64,000 nt of DNA from Pontibacter mangrovi (GTDB taxonomy: Bacteria; Bacteroidota; Bacteroidia; Cytophagales; Hymenobacteraceae). The position numbers were made by a program, and so were the translations under genes. Position 1 is the first letter of the stretch. Each line of letters opens with the position of its first letter. Location: assembly GCF_006385705.1 (NCBI RefSeq), contig NZ_VFRQ01000002.1, positions 186,001 to 250,000 of the forward strand, written 5' to 3'. Below, piece by piece: positions 1-9,400 of the stretch. The notes beneath the pieces were generated by a model. That model had not been told where the DNA came from. It ran no database searches and was given only the letters and a program-made list of their open reading frames with translations.

Positions 1-6
1 TTCAAA

Positions 7-132
7 TTGCAGAAAGCGGTGGCTATAGAAGTATAAACAGAAGTAAGTATTAAGTATCGCCAAAGTATAAAAAACACTGGCTGCAAGCCCGCGCAAGCGG
101 AGGCTAACCTATAAGGCACAAGCGGACGCTTG
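7..132. repeat. Dispersed intergenic repeat, copy 1
   Basis: Positions 7-28 match 15535-15556 with one mismatch (core AAAGCGGTGGCTATAG), and ACAAGCGGACGCTTG at 118-132 is identical to 15563-15577. The second block is nearly palindromic (CAAGCG-GA-CGCTTG). The blocks are 89 nt apart here and 6 nt apart in the other copy, and AAGTAT motifs fill the gap. No gene is visible from 1 to 214. A short mobile or REP-like element is possible. Confidence 0.6.
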
Positions 133-158
133 GGCCAGAAAAGTAATGATGAAAGTAT

Positions 159-191
159 AAAAAAACGGCAGCCGCTTTATTGCAACTGCCG
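159..191 (-). terminator. Rho-independent terminator of the DUF2911 gene
   Basis: Read on the minus strand, CGGCAG (191-186) pairs with CTGCCG (171-166) and is followed by seven T (165-159). It lies 24 nt past the stop codon of the DUF2911 gene. Confidence 0.75.
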
Positions 192-214
192 CTCCTTATA
201 GGCTTGAAAAACCC

Positions 215-730
215 TTACTGCGCCTGCACACTTATCGGAACCTCCAGGTTCTCCCAGCCCAGCACAAGTTCGTCGTCCTTTACCTCATACTTTAGCCGCT
301 CGTTCATCTGCGCAGATTCCCGTGGCGTAACCTGTACCCGCAAGGCGTCCTGGCTCTCGTCATACTCCGTGCCCCACTGCTTGGTAACCTTGTTAAAGAT
401 TACCGTCCACTCCTTTTCGCCGGGAATGGCGTAGAAGCTGTATGTGCCCGCCGGCAGCGCCTCGCCCTCTACCAGCACATCCTTGTCGAACATAACGGTA
501 GTGGCCTCGTTGGCCCCGGCACGCCATACTTCGCCGTAAGGCACCAGCTCGCCCCAAATCGTGCGGCCTTTCACACCCGGGCTGCTGTAGTTAACGGTTA
601 CGGTTGCCTCGCCGATTTTACCCGTAGCGGTGGCCGCAGGGCTGGCTTTTGTTTCCTGGGCATAGGCTCCCACCGACAGCAGAATGCCGAATAACATCAC
701 GCACAAGCTTACAAAGTTTGATTTTTTCAT
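215..730 (-). CDS. DUF2911 family secreted protein
   Basis: A 171-residue protein with a clear signal peptide (about residues 1-24, cut after GAYA), so periplasmic or outer-membrane associated. The mature part matches DUF2911, common in Bacteroidota: SSPGVKGRTIWG at 49-60, WRAGANEATT at 69-78, and GTYSFYAIPG followed by EWTVIFN at 95-113. The biochemical role of the family is not established. The ATG at 730 gives a perfect signal peptide, so the start is secure. The gene is monocistronic, with its own terminator downstream. Confidence 0.9.
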   Translation of the reverse strand: MKKSNFVSLCVMLFGILLSVGAYAQETKASPAATATGKIGEATVTVNYSSPGVKGRTIWGELVPYGEVWRAGANEATTVMFDKDVLVEGEALPAGTYSFYAIPGEKEWTVIFNKVTKQWGTEYDESQDALRVQVTPRESAQMNERLKYEVKDDELVLGWENLEVPISVQAQ

Positions 731-958
731 ACTCCTTATACTTTAAGTTCAAAGAAGGAATACGTAAAAAGCCACCGCAGGTATAAAGTATATTTCTGAT
801 TATCAACAGAAAGTATAAATATACAGTAACGCAAGGCCAAGGCAGCTGCCACTGCACCCCGGGCTTCTATACCGCTGCCATGGCCTCTGCTGTTGCTTTC
901 TCCCGTATAGGGAGAGAAAGTATAAACCGAAGCCCGACAGCACAAAAAACAAACGCCC

Positions 959-2368
959 ATGCCATCATCCCCCTACAACAGCAGGAACACGGGTGCAGAC
1001 TCGCACACGCAGCCCCTGAAAAACACGTACGGCCGAACCCGCTACACCACCGAGCCGGCACAAACCTACGGCACCGGCCGCCGCACCCAGGCTACCATTA
1101 GGAACAGGCGCAAAACCAGGTTCAGGAGAAGAGCAACAAGCGGCTCGGCGGTAGAGGGCGCGAAGAACAGGCTCAAGAACTTTAAGCAGGCATCTATCCT
1201 GGCGGTGGCCATTACAGGCTTTATCATGCTGCTGTTTGCGCCCGGCGAGGCAGGGCTGGCACAGGGCAGCGGGCAGGATACCGTTGATACCGTGGCCATT
1301 ATTGAGGAAGTAGCCGTGGAGGACTTGCTCACCACAGACTCCGTAGCGCAAAACGCAGCGGCAGAAGACACCACTGCAGCCTTGTCGGGTAAGGAAGCGG
1401 CCGGCGAAGCCATCGGGGCGCTGCAGGGCATGTGGGACAGTTTTTTCTATAACCTGCCCAAAATGCTCATCGCGCTGGCCACCTTGCTGCTGGCCTGGGG
1501 TGCGGTGCGGTTGCTGCGGATGCTCCTTCAGAAGGCGCTGGGCCGTTGGGAGCGTTCCAATGCTATAATCTCCTTGTTATCAATAGCGGTATGGATGCTG
1601 GCCATAGGCATTGCCATTAGCGTAGTGGCCGGCGATATACGGGCGCTGGTAGGCTCACTGGGCCTGATTGGCCTGGCGCTGTCGTGGTCGCTGCAGACGC
1701 CGATAGAGAGCTTTACAGGCTGGCTCCTCAACTCCTTCCAGGGCTATTACCGTGTGGGCGACCGGGTGCGGGTAGGCGATGTTTTCGGGGATGTTTTTCG
1801 TATTGATTTTCTGACCACCACCGTGTGGGAGATTGGGGCGCCCTACCAAGCCGGTTTCGTGCAGGCCGAGCAGCCCACCGGCCGCCTGGTCACCTTCCCC
1901 AACAACGAGATCCTGACTGGCACTGTCATCAACCTGACGCGCGATTTTCCTTATGTATGGGATGAGCTGGCTTTTGCCGTGGCCAACGAGTCAGACATTC
2001 CGCTCTCAGTGGAGGTGATAGGCGGTGTAGCCGAGGAGCTGCTTGGCAACTACATGGTAGCGCCCGCCCGAAACTATGCCGCCATTCTGAAACGCGCCGG
2101 CCTGGATTACAACATCGCCGATAAGCCGCAGGTCTTCATCTCACTGGAGGAGTCCTGGACTAACATCATCGTCCGCTACCTGGTGGGAGCCCGCGAACGC
2201 CGCAAATGGAAGAGCGAACTATCGGTGCGCCTGCCCAAAGAAACGGCCAAACCTGAATACCGCGGCAAGATCATCCCGGTATACCCTCGGCAGCAAGTGC
2301 AGTTCATCACCCCTGAAGGAGTTCCAACTGCCGGCGGCTTCTCAGACCAGGGCGCTAAAAGCCCCTAG
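959..2368 (+). CDS. MscS-family mechanosensitive ion channel
   Basis: A 469-residue membrane protein. Hydrophobic helices lie near residues 85-103, 155-180, 190-212 and 218-240. The last runs into the pore-helix-like LGLIGLALSWSLQTPIESF and then a soluble beta-rich domain with RVGDRVRVGDVFG and VTFPNNEIL, the hallmark of MscS channels. The expected role is a tension-gated inner-membrane channel that releases solutes on osmotic downshock. The first ~75 residues are very basic and low in complexity, so the true start may lie downstream. The helix near 85-103 followed by GLAQG could be a signal peptide preceded by spurious sequence. The soluble domain is sure; the start is not. Confidence 0.85.
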   Translation: MPSSPYNSRNTGADSHTQPLKNTYGRTRYTTEPAQTYGTGRRTQATIRNRRKTRFRRRATSGSAVEGAKNRLKNFKQASILAVAITGFIMLLFAPGEAGLAQGSGQDTVDTVAIIEEVAVEDLLTTDSVAQNAAAEDTTAALSGKEAAGEAIGALQGMWDSFFYNLPKMLIALATLLLAWGAVRLLRMLLQKALGRWERSNAIISLLSIAVWMLAIGIAISVVAGDIRALVGSLGLIGLALSWSLQTPIESFTGWLLNSFQGYYRVGDRVRVGDVFGDVFRIDFLTTTVWEIGAPYQAGFVQAEQPTGRLVTFPNNEILTGTVINLTRDFPYVWDELAFAVANESDIPLSVEVIGGVAEELLGNYMVAPARNYAAILKRAGLDYNIADKPQVFISLEESWTNIIVRYLVGARERRKWKSELSVRLPKETAKPEYRGKIIPVYPRQQVQFITPEGVPTAGGFSDQGAKSP

Positions 2369-2628
2369 GCTTCACCTGTTTGAGTCTTCTGGAACAACCC
2401 AAGGCCTCTTCGTAGGCTGATTATATGTTAGCTTATACTTGCCGGTACAAGCCAGGTGCGCACGCTGCAGGGGTTAGCCTCCATCATACTCGCCTGCAGC
2501 AAAACAGGCATGCCTGCACTATTTTAAAGAGCAGTTCCGAGAAGCGGCTGGCGTAGGTAATGGTTGTGGCTCACTGTAACTTTCCCGCTGGCTGCGCGGT
2601 ATGAAATCATACTTTAAAACAGACACTT

Positions 2629-3255
2629 ATGAAAACATACTTTATCATACTTGCAGCCCTGTTTTTCCTGGCCTCCTGCGGCTCCGACTCCGCTGACGGC
2701 AACTATAACCGCGCCGCCGATGAGGACCTGATAGAAGAGCAGGTAGACACCGGCACCAAAGCCACCATCGACAGTGTAGCCCAGGCAGCCGAAGAGGGCA
2801 CCATTCTGCAGCCACTACCCGACACATTAGTAAGCCTGCTGGAGCAGCGGCAGCCTGAAACGGAAGTAGCCACGCTCACCGATCAGGCGATGGCAAACAA
2901 GCGCCTGCAGGTAGACAACCCGCTATTCCTGCGCGGCAACCTGAACGGCAACAGCACCCCGGATTATGCGGTGCAGGTGCTGCAGAACGACTCTATCCAC
3001 CTTCTCGCCTTCCTGGATTACACCCAAAAGCCACAGGAAGTGAAGGTGGCAACTTACCCGGCGCAGCAATTAAACGGCCGCCGCTACAGCTCCCTGCAGC
3101 TGAAACTGGCCCCCCAAGACTCGCTGGTGCGCAACCCGCGCCGGCAGAAAATCACCAACCTCAAAGCAGACGGCATCTCGGTGCTGCAAGACAACCGCAC
3201 CACGCTCTACGTGTTGCAAAACGGCCGCTTTATACCTTTCGATGCGCAGGAGTAA
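2629..3255 (+). CDS. Hypothetical lipoprotein
   Basis: A 208-residue protein with a type II signal peptide. The lipobox LASC puts the lipidated Cys at residue 17, so it should be anchored in the membrane and face the periplasm or cell surface. The mature part starts with an acidic linker (~20-60) and continues as a soluble domain with several short beta-like stretches (RGNLNGNSTPDYAVQVL, then SIHLLAFLDYTQ). DFxxDGxxDY-like wording at N-GNSTPDYAVQ recalls VCBS-type repeats but is too short to assign. No family recognised. It stands alone between MscS and the J-domain gene on the same strand. Confidence 0.8.
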   Translation: MKTYFIILAALFFLASCGSDSADGNYNRAADEDLIEEQVDTGTKATIDSVAQAAEEGTILQPLPDTLVSLLEQRQPETEVATLTDQAMANKRLQVDNPLFLRGNLNGNSTPDYAVQVLQNDSIHLLAFLDYTQKPQEVKVATYPAQQLNGRRYSSLQLKLAPQDSLVRNPRRQKITNLKADGISVLQDNRTTLYVLQNGRFIPFDAQE

Positions 3256-3326
3256 GGAGTGATATTAGTAACTTGCCAGCTACAGCGCCTTGCTTCTATC
3301 CATAAGTTTAACTGCACCATACTCTA

Positions 3327-4397
3327 ATGCCCCAATCCCATCAACTTGCCCGCCAGATCACGCCCCAAATCACCTCTCCCGGCGAGCATGAGCTGAACAA
3401 GCTGCAGCAGGAGTTTAACCAAAAGACAGCGCTGATAGACCAACTGAAGCAGGAGCTTGCGGCTAAACACCAAAGTATAAACCTGGCTCAGAAACGCATC
3501 GAAAAGGAGTTGCGGCCTATTATAGAGCAACAGCTGGAGAAGCGCGTAGAGCTGGCAAGAACGCTGGATGAAGCTTACGCACTGGCACTTTTCAGTTACC
3601 GCGAAAAGGAAAAACTGGCCGCCCTGATAGAGAATATCGCCTTTGAGCTGATAACCAACTATGAGCGACGGGACATGATCGAGCTGCACGACAGGTACGC
3701 GGAATCCACTTACAAAGAAAAAACAACTTATTCTGATGAAGACGCGCCAGATCTGGATGAAAGTATAGCGGAGGATGAGCCGGGAACAGAAGATGATTTT
3801 GAGAGCCTGGATGACTACGAGCGCATACAGGCTGATCTGGACAGGGAGATGGCGCAACGGGAGCAGGAGAAGCAGAACCGCCAGAAAAGCCGCAAAACAA
3901 AAGCGCAGCTAGCCAAAGAAGCCCAGGCAAAGGCCGAGCTCAGCAACATCAGCAAGGCCAGCCGCCGCGTGTATACCGAGCTAGCCAAGCAACTGCACCC
4001 CGACAGGGAGCTGGACGAAACGAAACGTGCCTGGAAAGAAGAAGCCATGAAACGGGTAACCCAGGCCTACCGCCACGACGATTTTTTTGAGCTGCTGCGG
4101 CTGCAGCTGGAGTTTATGCAGGAGCAGGGCCAGGCGCTGCACCAACTGCCCGAGGAGCAGCTGCAGTACTACGTCAAGATCCTGACTGACCAGGTAGATG
4201 CGCTAAAGGCAGAGCTTCAGGATTTCTTATTCGGCCCTAACGCAGGTTTTTACTCGCGCTTTGGCGGCACTCCCAAGCAGATGGACCAGAAGTTTAAATC
4301 GGCCAGAGAAGACCTGAACCGGGAACTGGAGCAGCTAAAGCAAAACCTCCGCACATTGCAGAATGATCCGCAGATGATCCGGGTGCTGCTGAAGTAA
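3327..4397 (+). CDS. J-domain (DnaJ-like) coiled-coil protein
   Basis: A 356-residue soluble protein. Residues ~20-110 are predicted coiled coil, ~135-165 are strongly acidic, and ~165-210 are charged coil (EQEKQNRQKSRKTK). A J-domain-like segment follows at ~211-262 with the diagnostic HPD tripeptide at 224-226 (YTELAKQLHPDRELD) and a second helix (KEEAMKRVTQAY). The last 80 residues are again coiled coil. HPD proteins stimulate DnaK ATPase activity. Here the domain is internal and flanked by coils, so it probably targets DnaK to a specific partner rather than acting as a general DnaJ (inference). No Gly/Phe or zinc-finger region is present. Confidence 0.8.
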   Translation: MPQSHQLARQITPQITSPGEHELNKLQQEFNQKTALIDQLKQELAAKHQSINLAQKRIEKELRPIIEQQLEKRVELARTLDEAYALALFSYREKEKLAALIENIAFELITNYERRDMIELHDRYAESTYKEKTTYSDEDAPDLDESIAEDEPGTEDDFESLDDYERIQADLDREMAQREQEKQNRQKSRKTKAQLAKEAQAKAELSNISKASRRVYTELAKQLHPDRELDETKRAWKEEAMKRVTQAYRHDDFFELLRLQLEFMQEQGQALHQLPEEQLQYYVKILTDQVDALKAELQDFLFGPNAGFYSRFGGTPKQMDQKFKSAREDLNRELEQLKQNLRTLQNDPQMIRVLLK

Positions 4398-4512
4398 GAA
4401 AGTCGGCTCAAAAGACCTCACAGTGTTTCCAAAATCTTTGAGCGTCTGAAGGAATAGCCGCTGCTTTATAGCTAACAAGACGCTGTGAGGCCTGATTAAA
4501 GTATAAAACGGA

Positions 4513-4971
4513 TTAGTTCGAGTGGTCGTGCAGTATTTTCCAGCCTCTGTCGGAGTGCTCCAGCACCAGGGTATAGCGGCCGCTTTGCTCCGTCGAGTCC
4601 TGGCTGGTGAGGATATAACGCCCGGTTACCAGCGCATGGCTGTTGCCTAATGGCCGCATCTCCAGGCTGTCGAAGCTTAAGGTAGAGGTAGGCGTGCCGG
4701 TCTCGGTAAAAGCCTCCTGGTAATACCCTTTCATCTCGCTCACCCCGATTGGCCCCTTCGGCAGCATAAACGTGGCCGCGCTGTCATAAACGGTAATAAA
4801 CTCGTCTAAATCACCTTTATTCCAATCGGCTGTAATCGCCTGCAATGTGGGAATAACCTGCGTAAAATCTGCCTTTGGCTCTTCTTGTACAGGAGCTTCA
4901 GGGGTGTTGCAGCTGGTTGCAAGTAGCGCCGCCGCAAGTATAGCGCAGTTAATAGTGTTCAGTAGTTTCAT
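4513..4971 (-). CDS. SnoaL/NTF2-like (DUF4440-type) lipoprotein
   Basis: A 152-residue protein from the ATG at 4971. An ATG 48 nt upstream would add a tail before the signal peptide and is less likely. The lipobox LATSC is followed by a linker rich in Glu and Pro, then an NTF2-like fold: ITADWNKGDLDEFITVYDSAATFMLP, MKGYYQEAF, ALVTGRYILTSQDS and GRYTLVLEHSDRGWKILHDHSN. This layout is typical of SnoaL/DUF4440 proteins, small cone-shaped ligand-binding or enzyme domains whose substrate cannot be told from sequence. It is transcribed towards the J-domain gene and stands alone. Confidence 0.85.
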   Translation of the reverse strand: MKLLNTINCAILAAALLATSCNTPEAPVQEEPKADFTQVIPTLQAITADWNKGDLDEFITVYDSAATFMLPKGPIGVSEMKGYYQEAFTETGTPTSTLSFDSLEMRPLGNSHALVTGRYILTSQDSTEQSGRYTLVLEHSDRGWKILHDHSN

Positions 4972-5180
4972 TTTGTGCAGTGGAATTGGAAGTATAAATT
5001 TCGCTGTGTAAATATGCAAAATTCCAGATATACTTTACAGGAATTTAGGCAGTCCCCTATCGCCTCTTCTATTTTTTTCCTTAATTTAGAAAACATGGAA
5101 AGTATGCCCATAGGCAAGACCACTCCGGCCACCGGCATGCTTGCTCCTCATAACGAGTTTATAAACTTATTCCTCTTTGT

Positions 5181-5648
5181 ATGAAACAGTTTGTTACGGC
5201 CTGTCTTTGTTGCCTGCTAAGTATGGTCAGCTTCTCCGGGAGCGCGCAATCAAACCCCATCACGCTTCGGCTCAACCACATTGCTGTGTATGTGCACGAC
5301 CTGGGACAGAGTACCGCCTTTTATGAAGACGTGCTCCAGCTAAAGCAAATCCCGGAGCCTTTCCACGACGGCCTTCACACCTGGTTCTCTCTGGGAGACG
5401 CCGGTCAGCTGCACCTCATACAGGGAGCGGCCCAGAACATTCCGCGCGATAAGAACGACCACCTCTGCTTCAGCGTGGCATCCATCGAGGACTTCATCGC
5501 CAACCTCGACAAGCACCAGGTAGCTTACACCAACTGGCCCGGCACCGCCAAAGCCCCCACCGTGCGCGTGGACGGCGTGAAGCAAATCTACTTCCAGGAC
5601 CCGGACGGGCACTGGATCGAGGTGAATAATGACAGGCTGGGAAAGTAG
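5181..5648 (+). CDS. Secreted VOC (glyoxalase/bleomycin-resistance) family protein
   Basis: A 155-residue protein with a signal peptide (~1-23, ending GSAQ). One vicinal-oxygen-chelate domain follows: LNHIAVYVHDLGQSTAFYED at the start, HLCFSVASIEDF in the middle and IYFQDPDGHWIEVN at the end. His in the first strand, His in the middle strand and Glu in the last strand are the usual metal ligands. One such domain normally dimerises to form the active site. A VOC protein exported to the periplasm is less usual than the cytosolic glyoxalase I type, so the substrate is unknown. It ends just before the convergent RAYT gene. Confidence 0.87.
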   Translation: MKQFVTACLCCLLSMVSFSGSAQSNPITLRLNHIAVYVHDLGQSTAFYEDVLQLKQIPEPFHDGLHTWFSLGDAGQLHLIQGAAQNIPRDKNDHLCFSVASIEDFIANLDKHQVAYTNWPGTAKAPTVRVDGVKQIYFQDPDGHWIEVNNDRLGK

Positions 5649-5661
5649 GTGCTATACAAAC

Positions 5662-6198
5662 TTACTGATAGAATACATCTTCAGGCCATTTCTCCGGATT
5701 GCTCAGAATATAATCTCTGATCTAATTATAAGCTCTTTCATTCCGGATAATGTGATCGTGGAAGGAGCGCTGCCAGGAGAAGTCTGTTAAACCTGCTGCC
5801 CTTATTAGTTTAGTTGTCGTGGTTTTGTAGGCCCCTATTAGTTGAGACAGAGATTTGCTTTTGAGAGATAGGGAGAGAGGCGTTTCTGTTTCAGCTGCAT
5901 GTCCTAGCGCGGACAGGTCGCGACCTGTCCCTACAGCATCACGGTCAATTTCCAGGATACCATGCACATGGTTCGGCATTACCACAAAAGCATGAAGCAC
6001 CACATACGGATATTGTTCCTTAAGCCAGGTCCATTGCTGCTCTGCTATACAGCCATACTTATTTAGCTGCATTGTTTCGTTCACCACCTCACCAAATACA
6101 CACGCTTTATCCTTTACACAGGAGGTCATAAAGTATAGCGCGTCCCTGCTGTAGTCAAACCCATTTAACCTGTTCCGTTTCCGATCCGGCCATTTCAT
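5662..6198 (-). pseudogene. REP-associated tyrosine transposase (RAYT), interrupted by an amber codon
   Basis: Starting at the ATG at 6198 this reads as a Y1/IS200-like RAYT. It opens with MKWPDRKRNRLNGFDYS, has the HUH motif in MPNHVHGILEI, the probable catalytic Tyr in SLSQLIGAYKTTTT, and the C-terminal signature WQRSFHDHIIRNERAYN. A TAG at 5722-5724 stops it there, but the same frame continues as IRDYILSNPEKWPEDVFYQ and ends at TAA (5662-5664), exactly the conserved end of the family. The last 19 residues are therefore lost to one nonsense change unless it is read through. A REP palindrome lies inside the gene and adds residues TGRDLSAL to the frame. RAYTs cut and join REP DNA. Confidence 0.85.
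5908..5936 (-). repeat. REP palindrome inside the RAYT gene
   Basis: It holds the perfect 20-nt palindrome GGACAGGTCGCGACCTGTCC at 5911-5930. On the minus strand it is preceded by CTGTAG and followed by GCG, which makes a 29-nt element identical to 6247-6275 in inverted orientation. The GTAG directly 5' of the palindrome is the tetranucleotide known for REP elements recognised by RAYT enzymes. Confidence 0.9.
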
Positions 6199-6246
6199 GA
6201 AATGAGTATACGGCAGCAATCTCCATCTGATTGAATCAGAAATCCT

Positions 6247-6275
6247 CTGTAGGGACAGGTCGCGACCTGTCCGCG
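6247..6275 (+). repeat. REP palindrome upstream of the RAYT gene
   Basis: CTGTAG (6247-6252), then the 20-nt perfect palindrome at 6253-6272, then GCG. It is identical to the copy inside the RAYT gene but inverted, so the two copies flank the 5' part of the gene about 310 nt apart, the arrangement of a REP doublet. Confidence 0.9.
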
Positions 6276-6378
6276 AGAAAGGCTGAGCGATGGAACAAGA
6301 ACAGCTGATGAAGTATAGCCTGATTCTGTACATCCTGATTCAGATAAAATTGCGCAACCTTCTCCTCCTCCACACTGT

Positions 6379-6409
6379 TCTGATAAGACATTAACTTGTA
6401 GTATCTTTG
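6379..6409 (+). promoter_or_regulatory. Probable mfd promoter
   Basis: TATCTTTG at 6402-6409 fits the Bacteroidota -7 consensus TAnnTTTG. TCTG at 6379-6382, 19 nt upstream, is a one-mismatch -33 box. It leaves a leader of about 65 nt before mfd. Confidence 0.5.
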
Positions 6410-6422
6410 TAAGGAAGACATA

Positions 6423-6457
6423 GCAGAACACGACTTGGTAAAAGTCCTGTGTTCTGC
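6423..6457 (+). other. Strong hairpin in the mfd leader
   Basis: GCAGAACAC (6423-6431) pairs with GTGTTCTGC (6449-6457), and GACTT (432-436 of this block) pairs with AAGTC around a 5-nt loop. The result is a 14-bp stem with a 2-nt bulge. It lies between the predicted promoter and the mfd start codon, followed by a T-rich but interrupted tract (CTTTGCTGTTTTG). It could be an attenuator or an mRNA stabiliser. Confidence 0.6.
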
Positions 6458-6482
6458 CTTTGCTGTTTTGTAATAGACCTGA

Positions 6483-9400
6483 ATGAAAGTAACTGATTTT
6501 TTAGAACTGTACCGCCTCGACAGCGTGGTGCAGACCATTGCCGAACGCCTCAAGGCCAAAGAGCCATACCGCCTGCAGCTCAAGGGCATGGCAGGCAGCC
6601 TGGACGCCGTCATGGCGTCGGCAGTTTATACTTTAAATCCGCAGCACCAACTCTTTGTGATGCACGACAAAGAGGAGGCTGCTTATTTTTATACCGACCT
6701 CAAAAACCTGCTCGGCGACCAAAAGGAGATCCTGCTTTTCCCGACTTCCTATAAGCGGCCCTACAGCTTCGATGATACCGAGAACGCTAACATCCTCATG
6801 CGGGCAGAGGTGCTCAACCGTCTCAACAGCAAAGCCGATAAAGGTGAGCTGATCGTAACCTACCCGGAGGCGCTGACGGAGAAAGTTATCAACAAAAAAT
6901 CTTTGGTGGAGAACACGCTGGGCGCGAAAGTAGGTGCCAAGCTGGACGTAAGTTTCCTGAGCGAGATGCTGGCCGAGTATGGCTTTGAGCGCACCGAGTT
7001 TGTGTACGAGGCAGGCCAGTACGCCGTGCGCGGCGGCATCGTCGACGTGTTCTCCTATGCCAATGACTTACCGTACCGCATCGAGCTTTTCGGCGATGAG
7101 ATTGAAAGTATAAGAACCTTCGACCCGGACACGCAGCTGTCGGTGGAGACGAAGAAGGCTATCTCCATCATACCTAACGTGCAGACGAAGCTGCTGCAGG
7201 AGACCCGCGAGGCTTTCCTGGACTTCCTGCCCAAAAACACCAACATCTGGTTTAAGGATGTGCGCCTGACGCTGGATGTGATCGACGAGTATTTCGACAA
7301 GGCTTCGTACAACTTCGAGAAGATGATGGCCGGCAGCGGCGGCACGCAGATCGTGTCGGACCCGGAGCAGCTGTTCCAGACGCAGAAGCAGTTCAAGAAG
7401 CTGCTGGATAACTTTACAGTGGTGGAGATCGGCAAGCGCTTTCACTTCAAATTCGCAGAGGTGTTGCAGCTACAGGCCAAGCCACAGCCATCCTTTAACA
7501 AAGATTTTACCCGGCTGTTAAAAGACCTGCACGAGCACCAGGGCGCTGGTTTTGTAAACCTGATCGCCACAGACTCGCCGCGCCAGATCAACCGCCTCAC
7601 CATGATCTTCGATGAGCTGGACCACGACGTGCGCTTCCAGCATTTGCCGGTTTCGCTGCGCGAGGGCTTCATCGACCAAACGCTTAAAATCACCTGCTAC
7701 ACCGACCACCAGCTGTTCGACCGCTTTTACCAGCACAAGGCCAAGGAGGGGCACTCCAAAACCAAGGCCATGACGCTGAAAGAGCTGCGCTCGCTGCAGC
7801 CCGGCGATTACATTACGCACGTAGACTACGGCATCGGCCGCTTTGCCGGCCTGGAGAAGGTAGAAGTGGGCGGACGTTTGCAGGAGGCTATCCGACTGGT
7901 ATACCGCGACGACGATTTGCTGTACGTCAGCATCCACTCGCTGCACAAGATCAGCAAGTATAGCGGCAAAGAGGGCGGTCCGCCAAGTATGAGCAAGCTG
8001 GGCTCGCCGGAGTGGGAGAACAGGAAGAAGAAGGTAAAGAGTAAGGTAAAAGACATTGCCCATGAGCTGATATCTCTTTACGCCAAGCGCAAGGCCGCAC
8101 CGGGCTATGCTTTCTCCAAGGATGGCTTTTTGCAGGCCGAGCTGGAGTCGTCGTTTATCTATGAGGACACCCCGGACCAGGCGAAATCTACTGAGGACGT
8201 GAAAGCCGACATGGAGCAACCGCACCCGATGGACCGCCTGGTGTGCGGCGATGTGGGCTTTGGTAAAACAGAGATCGCCATTCGTGCCGCCTTTAAAGCG
8301 GCTTGCGACGGAAAACAGGTGGCCGTGCTGGTGCCCACCACCATCCTGGCCATGCAGCACTTCCGCACCTTCCGCGACCGACTGGAGCAGTTCCCGATAA
8401 CCGTAGACTACATCAACCGCTTTAAAACCGCCAAGGACACGAAGGAAACGCTGAAACGTGTGGCTGAAGGTAAGGTGGATATCCTCATCGGTACGCACCG
8501 CATTGTGAGCAAGGACGTGAAGTTCAAAGACCTGGGCCTGCTGGTGATTGACGAAGAACAGAAATTTGGCGTAAAGACGAAGGACAAACTTAAGGAGATG
8601 AGGGTGAACGTGGATACCCTCACGCTGACCGCCACGCCGATTCCGCGCACGCTGCACTTCTCGCTGATGGGCGCCCGCGACCTGAGCGTGATTGCCACGC
8701 CGCCGCCCAACCGCCAGCCGGTAAAAACCGAGCTGCACGTGTTTGATGAGGGGCTGATACGCGATGCCGTGGTAAGCGAGATGAAGCGCGGCGGGCAGGT
8801 TTTCTTTGTGCACAACCGCATCAAGGACATAGAGGAGATTGCCGACATGATCCTGCGCCATGTGCCCGACGCCAAGGTAACCTACGCCCACGGGCAGATG
8901 GAGCCGGAGAAGCTGGAAAAACGCATGATGAAGTTCGTGAACGGCGAGTATGATGTGCTGGTAAGTACCAACATCATCGAGTCGGGCCTGGACATCGAGA
9001 ACGCAAACACCATCATCATCAACCGCGCACACATGTTCGGCCTCTCGGACCTGCACCAGATGCGCGGGCGCGTGGGTAGATCCAACAAAAAGGCTTATTG
9101 CTACCTGCTTACGCCACCTGTGGCCGGTTTGCCAAGCGACGCCCGCAAACGGTTGAGCACCCTGGAAGAATTCTCCGACCTGGGCGAAGGCTTTAAGATC
9201 GCGATGCGAGACCTGGACATCCGCGGGGCCGGCAACCTGTTGGGCGGCGAGCAGAGCGGCTTCATCACCGACCTGGGCTTTGAGATGTACCACCAGGTGC
9301 TCGACGATGCTATCAAGGAGCTGAAAGAAACTGAATTCCGGGAGTTGTTCCTGGGCGATAACCTGGCCGAGTTCGTAGAGCCGGTGCGGGAGTGCAACAT

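Noticed and set aside
4410-4490. Inverted repeat CCTCACAG...CTGTGAGG after the J-domain gene
   Set aside because: The arms are about 60 nt apart with no T-run, so it is unlikely to form a terminator.
7518-9293. 591-codon open frame on the minus strand
   Set aside because: It lies wholly inside mfd. It has no known motif and results from the GC-rich codon pattern of the sense gene.
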